Position numbers and translations under genes: made by a program. A model generated the notes under the pieces. It saw nothing but the letters and a program-made list of their open reading frames with translations, was not told the DNA's origin and searched no databases. Shown here piece by piece: positions 10,681 to 23,600 of a stretch of 64,000 nt of DNA (positions are counted from its first letter, which is position 1; each line of letters starts with the position of its first letter). Source of the DNA: Strix aluco (Eukaryota > Chordata > Aves > Strigiformes > Strigidae); assembly GCF_031877795.1 (NCBI RefSeq), contig NC_133931.1, positions 23,620,264-23,684,263 of the forward strand, written 5' to 3'.

Positions 10681-13600
10681 AAACAGTCCATGAGTGTCAG
10701 GGAGTCTAGGGATTCATGTCCAACATCTTTCTTTTTCTACTTTTTCTACTTCATTCTCAGAGACCCAAGGTCAGGCACTAACACTTCTAGCTGGCACAGA
10801 GAAGAAGGATGCAAAAGTGGTACTTCGGTAAAAATGACAGTGGTCAAGAGTTTCCTAAAATATGCTGCCCATGATTATTCTCCAGCTCAAAATTTTTTTT
10901 TACAATTGACAACAGATGGTTGGAAAGGGAGGAGTGAATTGTCTTTCACTCTGGAAGATGGGGATAATGACATGAAAATTAATGTTCAAAATAACATTGG
11001 GTTTATTTGCTGCTGAAAACCTCATTTTTGCAAGCCTTATTTCCTTTCAGACAGGCATGATCTATAGTGGGAGGGGTGATATTGCCTGCAAAGGATGCCC
11101 AGGGAATGCATTTAGTTTTCTGAAGGTGATGGTTAGAGCCAGAGATGTGGGTTTAAATTCTGAAAAAGAATTCTTAGAAGTAACCTTTTGCTGCTGACAG
11201 ATGTTGTTGCAAGAATCGTACTTCATAAATCTTTTTTTTTGGAGCAGCAGCCATAAACCTCAAGTGGTTTGTGAGAAGGAAATTGAAGTTACTTAAGTCT
11301 CTGATCATTCTTTCCTTGGTGACAAGTATGGAAGAGCTTAGGCAAAAATTGCTATAAATCTTTTGAATTGTTTATAGGACAGAGAATGTTAGTATGTTCT
11401 ATCACTAACTAGCTAAAAATGATAATAAAGTTTTGTTTGTTAAATTAAGGAGCTCATGAACATCTGTCAGATTATTTTCCTATTCCATATATTGGTTATT
11501 CATTAGTAACCCTTAGGCAATTTAGGTCATGTAGGTTAATTTTAATACAAGAAATAATTACTTTTCTTTCTGTTTTCATAGGCATGTGAAGAAATACAGC
11601 AGTGTCAGATTAGAAAGGGACTCCTACAGTCTAGTGCTAGTGAGTCTTATGTCAACTCATCAAGTTCTGTCTTAAAACTGGGTAGAATACTGTCTCATGA
11701 CCTTTATGTTGTAGACCTATTCCAGATTGCTCTACTACTGGCTTAACCAGTCGCCTTTTTCTAGCATTGCTATTAAAATGGCTATTCTACACATCTGTTC
11801 CTCCTTTTAGATTTTTTCAGAAAACTCTGAACTTAGTCTCATCTCTTAGATACAACCTCTGTTACCTGGATTGTCTTAACGACTCTTCACTGTTTCCATT
11901 GGAGCCTGTTCTTTGAATCAACGCAACCAGCATTCCAGGTAAAACCTCCTCAAGACCTTGAACATTATTAGGGCTTTATTTTCACTACCAGAAATACTTT
12001 GACCAATGCATACTAAGATTAGCATTTCTTTGATATGTCTTCCACACGCTCGCAGTTTAGTCACTAGGTGTAGTATTCTGACATTCTTCTCTCTCAAATT
12101 TTGAAAAGATCCCAGTTTTTTCCATAAATTCTTACTGAGCCTTAAGTGTGTAACCTTGTACTTTGTACTACCAAGCTTCAGGCTTTTTTCTTTCTCTACT
12201 TCAATCTCACTGTGATTTAGTATTTGGTATGATTATATTATAGTTTTATAAGTGCAAATTCCTTGTCTGTAGTGAATCTTATAGGATTTTTTTTGGATAC
12301 AAAACATCTAGCAGATTCTGTTATTACTTGTCAGATGCCCCAACAAAATCTGACTGCTTCTTGGCATGATATGTTTACTTTTAGTTAAACAAAAACAAAG
12401 CTTGCTTTTACTTATTTTCTGAGATCTGATTAGTTGAAATTCTCATTACAAAAAGACTTAACACATATTTTTCCTCTTAACTTTGACAAGCCTCTGTATA
12501 GTGTTAGAACCTGCCCAAACTTGTCAGCAGCCTAAATTCTAGTAAGGCCTTATTGAGCTGAGTGTTAATAGATGAGCAGTAAAGAAACCAGCTCTTCAGC
12601 TGAAAATATGGATGGCATGGTGTTCTGAATGAACTCAAACACAGTTGAATACTACAAGCTTCACGTAAAAATGGATCTCTGACTTAGAGACTGGAGTTTA
12701 TGTGTTAAAAGCCCTTCTAATTTTTCCCCTCTGCACTCTAAAACTCATTCTGAAAACAGTTCTGCAAGGGTGGTTGTGTCTTAATTCTGTAGGCACCTTC
12801 AATTTCTGGCAAATGGGGTGTGGAAAGCGCCTGTATTTCAGCTGCTTCTTTTCAGTCCTGAATCATAGTGAAAAACCTATTTCTGTAAGATGTTTAAACT
12901 TAGACATTGTGTCATGACTAGAACCAGCTGAAGCAGTAGAAGGATAGTAATTTCTGGCAAAAGAGGGACAGCTAGCTGGGAAGCAATAGTACCCTAGATA
13001 AACATAGTAACACTGCTAAAAGTTATTTGGAGCTGCAAGGTTATTGCAGATGTAGTCAGCGGCTGTGCAGTGGTCTTCTACTTTAGCAAAAATGTTAATT
13101 ATCATCCTAAAGTGCTGCTGTTGCCTAAATGGAGGACTCCTACCATGTTCACTGAGCAGACACTGAAGTTCCCCAAATACTGAATTGGGTGTAATACATT
13201 ATCTGGGACCTGAAGAACACAACTCCTGGAAGTGCTCTGTTCTGCCAGGACTCAGTAGTTCAGTACCTAATCTATATCTAGACCACTGAGGTAGAAAAAG
13301 AAGTTTTCTTCTGGTATGACTCCATCACACTTTCTTGGTGCACATTTTGATAGATTAGGTGCTATGCAGATTGTGGCAATAGCAACATCATTGGCTTTTA
13401 AACACAAATTTTGCTTGTGTTGAGAACATTCTCCTGTCTTTGGAAACATTTTGCACAAAAGAAGCACTCCTATGAAATTTTTCAGGTTCAATTTTCCTTT
13501 ATCTTTTTCCCATTGTGTACTCTGTGGCATACAAAAAGTATTATTGAGATGTAGTTACTCTTCAGCCTTGCTGTTGGAAGTGCTTCTGTCAAGACATTGT

Positions 13601-16437
13601 TCCAAGACTCTGTAGCCCATTCTTACTATTGCGTAGTAAGAGGAATATGATTTTTTGAGAAAGGCAAGATATGGGTCCTGTTTTCTGCTCCAAACAGAAA
13701 TGCTTACTGGTGCATGCTTAAGTTCCTGTTCTGGACTTTTTCCTTGGTTTAAATAGTTGTCATAGAGTAGTTCAGGGAGAATATACAACACAGAATGGAT
13801 AACAAGAAAACAAACTCATTCTTGAAATGCTCTACTCAATTAACTAGCTTAAATGCAAAACTCTCTTAAGGGTTGAACTGCTTTCCTCACTGAAAATAGT
13901 CCTTGATTTCAAATATATACATTCTGTTGATAAAAATATTTTATCACAAGGGGGCACCAAAGATTTTTCTTTCAGAGCAGAACTTCAGATTTCTTCTTGC
14001 TTTAACACTTACACACTAACTCAACACTACAAATGCAAAATGTTTTGAATAGCTTCAAGCAAGGGTGGCCATAATTCCTTCCCCCAGGAGCTGCATACCA
14101 CAATCTTCAAGAGAAGAGTGGCATCCTGGGAAGCGATTCAGATGGTATTACTTCTCCAGGGCCTCCTTTACAGGATGAAGCTGTGCTGGGCGCACAGCCA
14201 GGTACTACAGCAACCAGGCAAAAATCACAGAATCATAGGGTGGCCTAAACAGTGCCTGCTAGCTCTGTTCCTCTCTGTCATGGACTTGGATTATCCAGCA
14301 GTCTCCATGCCAGCCTGGTGTTGGCCACAAAACGTAACTCTCTCATGGAAGTGTTGCAGTTGAAGTATTTGAGAAATGACAGTTCTGGGGGTTGCGTGTT
14401 CTGGACTTTAATTCCCAACTACAGAAAATGTTTTTGATAATAAAATCTAATGTAGATTATCCATACTTTGTTAAAACTATAAGTGCCTCCTCAATCTATC
14501 ATGATTTAAAATGATCACAGGAAAAATATCTTATTGCATGCATTTTATTCATACTTAATTGATGTTCTGATGATTTTAGTGAAGAAGAAAGGGAAAATAT
14601 TAACCCTTTTAAACTCAAAATTGGGAAGGGGCTAAGTATTCCTATGTAAGATATTTTAAACAATTTTAGAAGGACAGCATTTTTTTAGTTTTAGTCTGTT
14701 AAATGAAGACTGGGTGAGAATTTGGGAACTTCAGTTCTTTATTCTTTAACTAGGTATTTCTGGAGACCAGGAGAGCAATAGGCAGGAAAGTAGAATACCT
14801 ACCAAATCAGAAGGCTGTAATTTTGTATGTTTTCTGAAGCATTATTGAAGCCTTAAGGAACACGTATTAGTTATGGATTCTTATACCATTCTTAACACCT
14901 GTTGCATTGACACTTCTGTGTTCTGGAAGCTGAGGTACATGAAATCTTTTTCTTCTTTCCTTATGATCTCTATATTTTTTTTAGCTGGATCAGCCTCCCA
15001 GTCTGTTTCATTATACAGCTACGCAAGCAGCCATGGCAGTATAATACAAAAAGGTGGGAACTGGTGGTTAGTGGGATGTGCTGTCTCAAACAGCACTGAG
15101 GCTATCCACATGCTCAATGCATCAGTAATATCTCACATAGATAACTTAGCTGGGTAATCCTGGGTTTGGGGACTGTTGTTGACATCTGTCTGACTATAAC
15201 AGCAAGAATGAAGACATGCATGCATTTAGTGTTTCTTGATGGGTATATGATACCTACTGTCAGAAGATGATCTTGTTAAAGAATGTGTTTGGCATTATTG
15301 GCATATGTTATTCCTATCTGCTGAAACTTCTTCATATGCCTCTTGCATTGGCCCTTTAGTTGACTGGAACACTGGTTAAGCCAAGATCAAGGAACTGACC
15401 TGACTTAAACCAAGCCACAAGTAACCCCATAAAAAAAAAAATCTTTATGAAATTTACTTGAACAACTAAAAGTAAGAAGTGGTGGTAAACTTGCAAAGCT
15501 TAAATTAGCATAGCCAAAATGTATTACAAACCATGACTTCAGTCTACCTACATGAAAAATAGAGGATTGACAGTGACAATGCAATCTTCTGTACATGGTG
15601 CCCAAATTTGTTGTACATCCCCTGATAGTGAAATCTCTATGAGAAATAACTGTCATAGTTTCTTCTGATCTGTATCTTATGTTTCAGGTGAAAGCTATGC
15701 CATGTTTACTGTGGTAGGGCTGCTAGCAAACAACTCTGCCTTGCTGTAAACTTATGCACCATGCCAATTTTTTAATCTTGTATGTTGCTTGATACCTGTG
15801 GATCTAGCAGTTCTTTCCTGATTTTCATACTGTCTTTGACAAATGACTTTATTTCTAATGCACTTCTTCAGACTACCACAATCTTGCTGAATAGTTTTTT
15901 CAATGAAGTCTTAATGCTCCTTTCCACAGCTAGAAAAGATAGTGTGATACTCTCCTAAACTTCTAGCCATTATTTCTTAAGACACTAATACAAATTTCTT
16001 GAAGGGATCAGATGACTGCAGGTATGAAGTAGGTAGCTAGCATGTATGACATAGCAAGAGTACAAATGTATATCACAAATTGCTATGTGGTCCTTTGAAA
16101 TTCTGATTTACTTTCCAGGTATGCCTCTGTATTCCATTCATCTTTTCCAAGACCCATACTAAGGAAAGGGAAATCAAACTTTATTTAAAGCCTTTAAACT
16201 TGATAAAAACCCTCTACCTTGTTCTGGTAGAATAAGATTGTGATAGGAATCCTTGAGTCATTGGTGACATGGACAAGTCAAGGAATAGTCTCCAGTGACT
16301 GTCCAAATAGAGACTTCTATAGAGGTCAGACTCTTTGGACTTGCCTTCCCTCTGATGGCCTCTTCCACTAGTAAAAGGTTTCTAATGTTGGTAGACCAAG
16401 GCTATGCCGCATCTCTTCCTTTACTATTTATCTCTTC

Positions 16438-16460
16438 CTATTTTATTTTATTTTATTTTT
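16438..16460. repeat. (TTTTA)n short tandem repeat
   Basis: About four TTTTA units in a row in the intergenic spacer. Confidence 0.8.
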
Positions 16461-18976
16461 AAGCACTTTCTTTTCACTCTTCACCTAGACTATCTTCAGG
16501 AATTTTTTTTTCTCCTTTCAGAACTCTTTTGAGGGCTCGTATTCCCAATAGCTGTTTCCTTGGGTGTCTGCATTAACTTTTTCTGACAGCCACAGAATTG
16601 TGTTAAGCTGTGCTGTAAACTAGAACTATCAGATTCAACACACAGAGGCTGTACCACTGCAACAGGCAGCTTCTGCCATTTTGCCAGCAGAATAATTTAA
16701 GGCATTTAAGGGCCAGCTATCTGACAATCGATTTGTGCTTTCTTCTCAGGATCTGACTCCCATTTTGGCAGTTCTGCAGTCAATATTTAAGTAGGTTTTC
16801 TAGCACCTGTTTCCAGTTTATGAGACTGCTGCTTTCAGATGAAAAAGCTAAAATGTATGTGGCAATCATCCAAAGAGGAACAAGTACTTATATGTAACTA
16901 AAGATGGATTTCTGTAAAGATATTTAGGTATTAAAGATATCGTATGACAAAATGCCCACCTATATCTGAGATGGAGTATTTCTATTGAAAATCCATGGGA
17001 ATTAATTCATAGCTACCCTTGGAGATCCCTCTAGATGCCTATCTGCTTTTTTTTTAAATAGTATTTGTTACTTTTTGAATGAGTAATTATAGGGATGTTC
17101 ATGACTTCACTGCCAGGAATCAAACACAGGTTAGCACCTAAAAACACAAGTGCACATTGGGATTTAATTAATCCAAGTTATGTCCTGCCTTTACTTGAGC
17201 AAGTCACAGGGAGACTTGTGCACTCAGTGAGCTGGTATAGCTTATATGCTTGTTCCTTTGAGTGCGAAGTTTCCTCAGCTGTTTTGATCTGATTTGCCTG
17301 GGTGATACTTTGAAACACTTTCCCTGGTAAATGTCCAAAATTTATGTTTTCAGCCAAGTGTGGAGGAAAGGGACGATGACAGTCTTGACTGAAAGCTCAC
17401 CTCTCTGAACGGCTTTAGAGTAGAGGAGAGGAGGGAGGTGCCAGCAGGGTTGGAGGGGATCTCAATTTATGTTTTCTTTCCATGTGTCTTCCTGTGCAGA
17501 TCTCCCTCTGTGCTGGCCTTCTGCTAGATTATGATTTTCTAAAAATGCTAATAATTCAAAACCTACTTCTAGTCTTTTTACTTTCTCTAGAATTTTACTG
17601 GTATCACCTTTTTTAGAACTTACTCTCCATCCTGTCTAACTATTAATCTTTTCTACAAGATCAGATGCTTTTGGGATAGATCATGGCTTTGACTATATTT
17701 ATAAAACATTCTGTAGGTCTGCAGTTCTGCTAAGCTAAATAATAACCAAAATGGAAATAAGAGAAGAACATGGAAAGAGAAAAATGTTGAAAGGGAGGAG
17801 AATGAGCTTAATCTTTATATCTAGGCTTCACCATCTGGTGAACTTTTAACTGGCAATATAAAATCAGGACTGAAACACAGACATACAAAATATTGACCTA
17901 AATGTGCGTTGTTAACTAAGATAATGAGAAAGTGATAATGACTGCTAATAGATTCTCCATAAGAGAGTACAGTGTGTATTTCCTGATGAGCTTAATTCAA
18001 AATACAATCTTTGAAGCACACTACAAAGAGAACAAAGACCTAAGAGTTTTATACCAAAATATACCAGATGACAGAAGGAGAGAAAAAGGGCTTTTGTTTT
18101 TTTTATTGACTCATTTCCAAACTTGAATTCTATTGAAGCTGACTTGTGGCTTCCACTTCTAATTTAAAACAAGATGCATTCATCATGTTTCTGTTGTTTT
18201 TTCTTCAAAAATTACAAGCAACTAGGGAAGTTTAGGAGAATGTTATACACTGAAGACTGTATCTAGGCCTACATCAGAAAGAAGAAGGGGCAGGGGGAAG
18301 AGGAATGGAATGAACATTAGCTTAAACATTTGAAATCATATTAAGTAATTTGGTTATGAGACAGTGCAGTCTCATATACAGTGCAGTGCAACTCTTCTAC
18401 CTGTGGGAAAGGTTTCACTTTACATTTTATGGGCTATCTTGTTGTGCATATTTCTCTTATGTATACATTAGGTATGCCTATTTGAAATATTTCATAATCA
18501 CAATAGAACATGTCCTGATACATGGCACTAATATGTTTAAATGTAAGCCATTCAGTGCTAACCTACTGTTTGTCATATCTTATTGGATAGAATTTGCATA
18601 CAGAGAACTTAAGGGTAGTTAATACTCCATCAGAATATTCATCATACTATTTAAATTGCTCATAGCTCAATTAAGTTTGAATCTTTGTATTTTATTCTTT
18701 GCTTCTGTTGAATACGCTTCTATAAAACTCTTGGCTGAAATGTGTCTCTTGGCTATGATATTATTCAGCTTATCTCTCAGGTCCTTGGAAATGCTGTTCT
18801 TCCCTTAAGTAAAAAAAAAAAAAGGCCCACAAAACAATCCACCCTAAAAAGCTAATCAGATAATCAGACAGCTAACAGTCCACTAACACAATTAGAAGTA
18901 TTATTCTGGTATTTAGTAAGTAGAGCAGTGATTGTGGTATTTGGGCAGGAATCCCCAAGAGTGGGAACGTACATCT

Positions 18977-19116
18977 GGGTGCAAAATACCATGTGTTTCT
19001 AGGAGGGTGCAAAATACCATGTGTTTCTAGGAGGGTGCAAAATACCATGTGTTTCTAGGAGGGTGCAAAATACCATGTGTTTCTAGGAGGGTGCAAAATA
19101 CCATGTGTTTCTAGGA
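18977..19116. repeat. Minisatellite: five perfect 28-bp tandem copies
   Basis: The unit begins GGGTGCAAAATACCATGTGT and ends TTCTAGGA. Copies start at 18977, 19005, 19033, 19061 and 19089 and are identical. It lies about 1.5 kb upstream of the RGS22 start codon. Identity across copies suggests recent expansion, so copy number is probably variable. Confidence 0.97.
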
Positions 19117-20369
19117 GATTAAGCCGTTTTCCTTGTGTCTATGATATTTGATTTTTCTGCTTGTTCATTTTTGAAACTCGCCACTTCCTGGACTTTAAGC
19201 TGTAGTCCTTGAGCATGTGCATTTGTTCTGTTTTCACCTGATCATGGATTCCACCAAAGTCATGTATGAATTAAAATAAAACTTTTTTCACAGCTGAAGA
19301 GTATGACTGGAGATACTATACTGTTCTGTGAAAGAGATAGTTTGCTGGGAACAGGAAGTTCTTAGTGCATTTTGGGCACTTCCTGAGCACAGCTGATGGA
19401 TTAGGTTTCTCAAAGGAGCCCTTCATGTAACTTCCATACGTGACATCTTGTACTACTAAAATCAGTGTTGTTCTGGAAGTAAGCAGCAGTAGCACCTCTG
19501 AGGGAACTTTCATGCCAAAAATCTGAAGGTGCCTGAAGAATTTACACAGTTGTAGGGTCAGATACTCGCTAGATAGAATGTTTTTCAGATCCCAGTTGTG
19601 GAACACCAAAATCCTCATATAGGAGTTTGAATTCCTTCTTTGTACACGGATTTTACTGACCGCACCAGAAATGTGACTTTTTCTAATATCCTGGAGTACC
19701 CCTTTGAGCCGAGGAAGAAACTAACGTTCTGGGAGTAGACTTTATTCTATGTCTCTTAATGTCTTTTCTCCTTCCAACTAGGCTATTTATAAACTTTTCC
19801 CTGACTGTCAGAAAATTTAGCTGCCTTTGGATTTCTGCTAGGTCTGGGACTTGGCAGTAGGAGGAAGCGGGGAAGGCTGTTACCAAGGCTGCAGGTTGTG
19901 TTTCTGGCACAGTGGAGCTGTTTGTACCTGTTAGGAAACAGCCCAGATTTCATCTCAGCCTTAACAATACAAAGCTCTTCAACTTTTCTTATTTGACTAC
20001 AGTGGAAGTTCTCTATCATAAAAAGGACTAAGACTGTTACTTGGGATCAAGCCTTACAGACTGCTTACAGATGCAGAATTATTTGATACAATATGTAAAT
20101 CATTGGTCATTAGTTGTATGTTTTGAGATTGATATTCGACCTTCTCCTACATTAACAAAACCCTCCAGCCACATGGGATTTTGCCTTAAAAAAAAAAAAA
20201 TCATTTTGGACTAAGAACTACCTAGGTCAGTTGAGAAAAGAGTGTTAAATTTAATTTCTTGCTGCAAGTATCCTCAAATTCCTAGTTCACAGGCACCTCT
20301 TTTGGGACTATATCACTAGCATGACTGATATCTGAGCCTGCTTCAGGGAGATTTGCACCAGCAGTAGGA
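19117..20369. other. Intergenic spacer just upstream of RGS22
   Basis: No gene or clear repeat recognised. A poly-A run of about 13 lies near 20188-20200. Local GC rises toward 20370. Confidence 0.55.
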
Positions 20370-20600
20370 ATGTGTGCTTACCACTCAGCTCATCCCGTGC
20401 ATTGTTTGCAGTGCCATAGCAACCCCCTTCGCTGTGAGTTGCACAGCAGAGCCAGCCTGCCCTGGTGCAGACTAGCAGTACCCAGCCGGGCCCAGGAACT
20501 CTGCAGCTTCTATTTCTGCTCTGCCGTCAAGGATTTCACCTTTGCAAATGAGGTCGTAAGCTTGTAAGTGGGTGCCGGCCATTATGTATGTAGATCAAGG
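20370..20600 (+). promoter_or_regulatory. RGS22: Probable RGS22 promoter / 5' UTR region
   Basis: This is a GC-richer patch with several CpGs in otherwise AT-rich DNA, immediately before the RGS22 ATG at 20601. It holds an X-box-like motif at 20410-20423. I see no clear TATA box and the transcription start cannot be placed. An in-frame TAA at 20565-20567 closes the frame upstream of the start codon. Confidence 0.5.
20410..20423 (+). promoter_or_regulatory. RGS22: X-box-like RFX binding motif
   Basis: AGTGCCATAGCAAC differs at two positions from the imperfect palindrome GTTGCCATAGCAAC bound by RFX factors. The right half-site AGCAAC is perfect for RGYAAC. It lies 178 bases upstream of the start codon, a usual distance for ciliary and spermatid genes. 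Binding is inferred only. Confidence 0.4.
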
Positions 20601-20625
20601 ATGCAGTCGAAGAGACTTACCACCG
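20601..20625 (+). CDS. RGS22: RGS22 exon 1 (start codon)
   Basis: ATG with A at -3; encodes MQSKRLTT plus the first base of a Glu codon. Donor CACCG|GTAAGT. It resembles the human start MPEKRLTAE. Upstream ATGs at 20584 and 20588 are out of frame. Confidence 0.82.
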
Positions 20626-23600
20626 GTAAGTAGTGCTTTCCACACAGGGTGATAGACGGGGGTCTGGCCCCAGGGTGATTGTCTCAATACAGAGACAGTG
20701 ATACAAAAGAGGGGAGTTTTGAACTGCTAGGTTTAAACTTGTCCAGCAAAATTCATCAGTCTGAAGAGAAAACTTTACTCCCTTCAAATGGCATTACAAA
20801 AGACGGAATATTCTCCTAGAAAGAATGAGATTTGGTTATCTGGGAACACCCACAATTACATTATTTTAAATTTTATCATATGATTCATAATACTTGCTGT
20901 TCAAGGCTCCCAGAGTTTCATACAAATCTGTATTTTCATTAAAGCCTGTAACATTCTAGTAATCAATTTTGCAGAGGAAAGCTGACAAGAAGTTAATGGA
21001 TACCTATGAGAAATAATCTAGTTAAATAATAAATTATATTTAAATAATTTTTATGATAGTCAACCTTTTTATGCATGGGTCAACATTATTGTATGTTCTT
21101 AGAGTTCATTTTGTTTCCTCAGGCTAAGCTATTTTATTTCAGAATATCCAGGAAGGTTGTCATGCCTCACTACTTTTTGTTTTTGTTCAGTAATCATAGT
21201 TGAACAAGCTTGACTGTATTGCTTGGACAATGTATGATATTTCACTTTTCTGTTTCAGAACCTCCATGTATAACAGAAGAAGTGTTTGTAAGTATTATAA
21301 GGCTTGATCATTCATTTTGTCATGCAACTGTAGAACAAAAAGTTTTGGGAACTATTGTCTGGTTTCTCATTTCTTTCCTCTGTGTAAGTATGGAGTACTG
21401 AGTAATTTCTTACAATTTTTCCAGACAAAAAAATAATTAGTTTGAAAATAATTAGGAAAAAGAATAAGGATGGACATGGAAGGGAAAGTGAAATAGGATG
21501 AAGGACGGAAACAATCAACCGGAAGGTTCAACATGCCAGGTTTAACAATCTTCTTACTTTTCTTTTTCTGCCTTTTGCTCATAGCTCATTGTAGGATTTC
21601 CCTGATGTTTGTCTTCCTATTTGAAAGGTATATATGTTTGTCTTTTACCTCATATGAAATGACACCTTAAATCTTGCAGCTTAGGTAACTTTTCCTTATT
21701 TCCCCCCTCTTCCTCATTTAGGATGCCTTTGTAATTGTGTATTTTAAAGTATAAACGTATTGCTATTCCTTTTGGGAGCCTCTAGATACTATTTTATTAT
21801 ACTGTTTATTATCATAAACAGAATCAACACAAATTCAGGTAGAGATAAACAATATATATAGCAGATATTTAGCATATATAAATATATACATGAGAACATC
21901 TCTCAATTGCATATTTACACTGCATTAAACCTTGGTTATGCAGGCTACTTAATGTGACTAGATATGTCTGAGTCCAGTTGAAGTTCACACATGGACATGA
22001 AGCTGTCAGAGTTCTATGTAGGATTGGGGTTTTATACTAACTTTAACTTTTGACATTTAAAGATGCCATTTATTATATGTTTTTCAAGAGTGGAGAGATA
22101 CCTGCCATTGTAGTGGGTGCTGCATTGTGAAATGCAAACCTTTCAAGGTAGTGCCACTTCTACCCACATTTACATTCTCCTTTAGCGTCTAATAATATTT
22201 CTGTGTTTCTGTACTTTTTCATGATGGCAGTAATAAAGCTATCAAATACAATAGATAGAAAGTAATTGGGTTTGTTTCCACAGAAACAACCTAAGAAATT
22301 ATATACCATTACCAAAATAATTTTGAAATTCCTTTCAATGTTAGAAGAGTGATAGAAATCAGGCCCAGGATATTCCTATTTGTGCCCAAATTGCATGGAG
22401 ACAAAACTGCAGTTTTGGACAGATTTTTAGCACACTTTGACCTCCAGTTGCAGTCGTAAGGCAGCTTTTTCTAGTCATAATTTGGACTGTGCAGCAGGAA
22501 AGATGGCATGGAAAGAAATGAAACAAAATGCTTTGTGACACAAAAATCTAAGCTATAGTAGTGTATATGAACTCCATAACTCACAATGTGCAGATATGAA
22601 AGTGCAACTATACTTTCAAATGAAAATAAGACTGACCACAAAAAACCTTCCAAAAACCAGAGGAAAGTATATTGTGTATAGATGCAGTAAGATCAGTAAG
22701 TATTAAAGCTTGCATTAACAATATCATAAACATTTTATTGATTAATCAACCACTGTGTTTACATTCCTTGCTGTTATATGGGACTACAGAGAATTATATC
22801 CTTGGCAAACTAAAAACACATGTCACCTGCATATTCTTAAAGACCTTATACTTCAGCCAGTAATAAATTAATTGTTTTGAGTAAGTCCTTTGAAACAAGA
22901 AAATATTTTCATGGGGTATTATCATATCTATCTGTCTTCAGATTCATCCTTATCAGTGTCAAATCTAATTGTGCATTACCCAAACCAAACATGAGGCAGA
23001 CTGCAGCTTGTTTCTAATGAATTTTTTTTTAGTTGTGTTAACGCTTGCTGAATTGAGATTTCTGGATCTGATTGATTGCCTAGCAACATCAGCGAGAGGA
23101 CTTTCTGTTGACCTCAAAATGCTTTGGGTTAGACACTTTGGTAAATTCTCTTATTTAATCAGTGCCCTAACATCTCCAGCTCCATGGCACTGCAACTGCA
23201 CTGGACCATGGGCCTGTGATCCAAACAAAGCATGATCTCTGTAATGCAGAAAGCCTTGCTTTCAGTGTTGCCAGTGTTTTCCAGGAATGAGCATGAGCTA
23301 ACTTGCCTGTCCTGTATCAGTCACAGAAGCAACTACAAGTGCTAAGGAATAAATGTTGGCAGACTAAGGCTGGACAAACACCATCAGGTCTGGTTCTGAC
23401 TTGTCATGCAGCACATAGGGGACTTCCTGACTTCATATTAACGTACATTAGCTCAAGATTTCTTCCTTACCTGACCTCAAGTTTTCTGTCTCTATTTAGG
23501 TTAGACACTGTGGGGTTTGGATCGAGATACTGCCTGCCTACAAGTGATACCACATACACTGTACATAACCTCTCCTTAATGCATAACCTCACTAGTGCAT

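Larger units (their letters stand above)
7481..18976. other. Intergenic spacer between FBXO43 and RGS22, first part
   Basis: About 11.5 kb of AT-rich DNA. The short ORFs (for example 14118-14363) show no domain and no exon-like splice context. Simple sequence occurs at 10579-10680 and 16438-16460. A roughly 35-base stretch at 14224-14256 resembles the CR1 3' end, and 11640-12330 might be a very old CR1-like relic, but neither is firm. No RNA gene was recognised. Confidence 0.6.

Noticed and set aside
10690-11016. 108-codon ORF after the C/A tract
   Set aside because: Low-complexity start, no domain and no conservation evidence; probably chance.
11640-12330. Very old CR1-like relic
   Set aside because: Some wording is reminiscent of diverged CR1 3' regions, but I could not follow ordered blocks as in 57445-58400.
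14224-14256. CR1 insertion
   Set aside because: Only about 30 bases resemble the CR1 3' end and the expected following sequence is absent.
14118-14363. 81-codon intergenic ORF
   Set aside because: Its middle overlaps a short CR1-3'-end-like stretch (ACAGAATCATAGGGTGGCCT); no protein similarity seen.
18977-19116. CRISPR-like array
   Set aside because: The 28-bp units are directly abutting with no spacers, in a vertebrate genome; it is a minisatellite.
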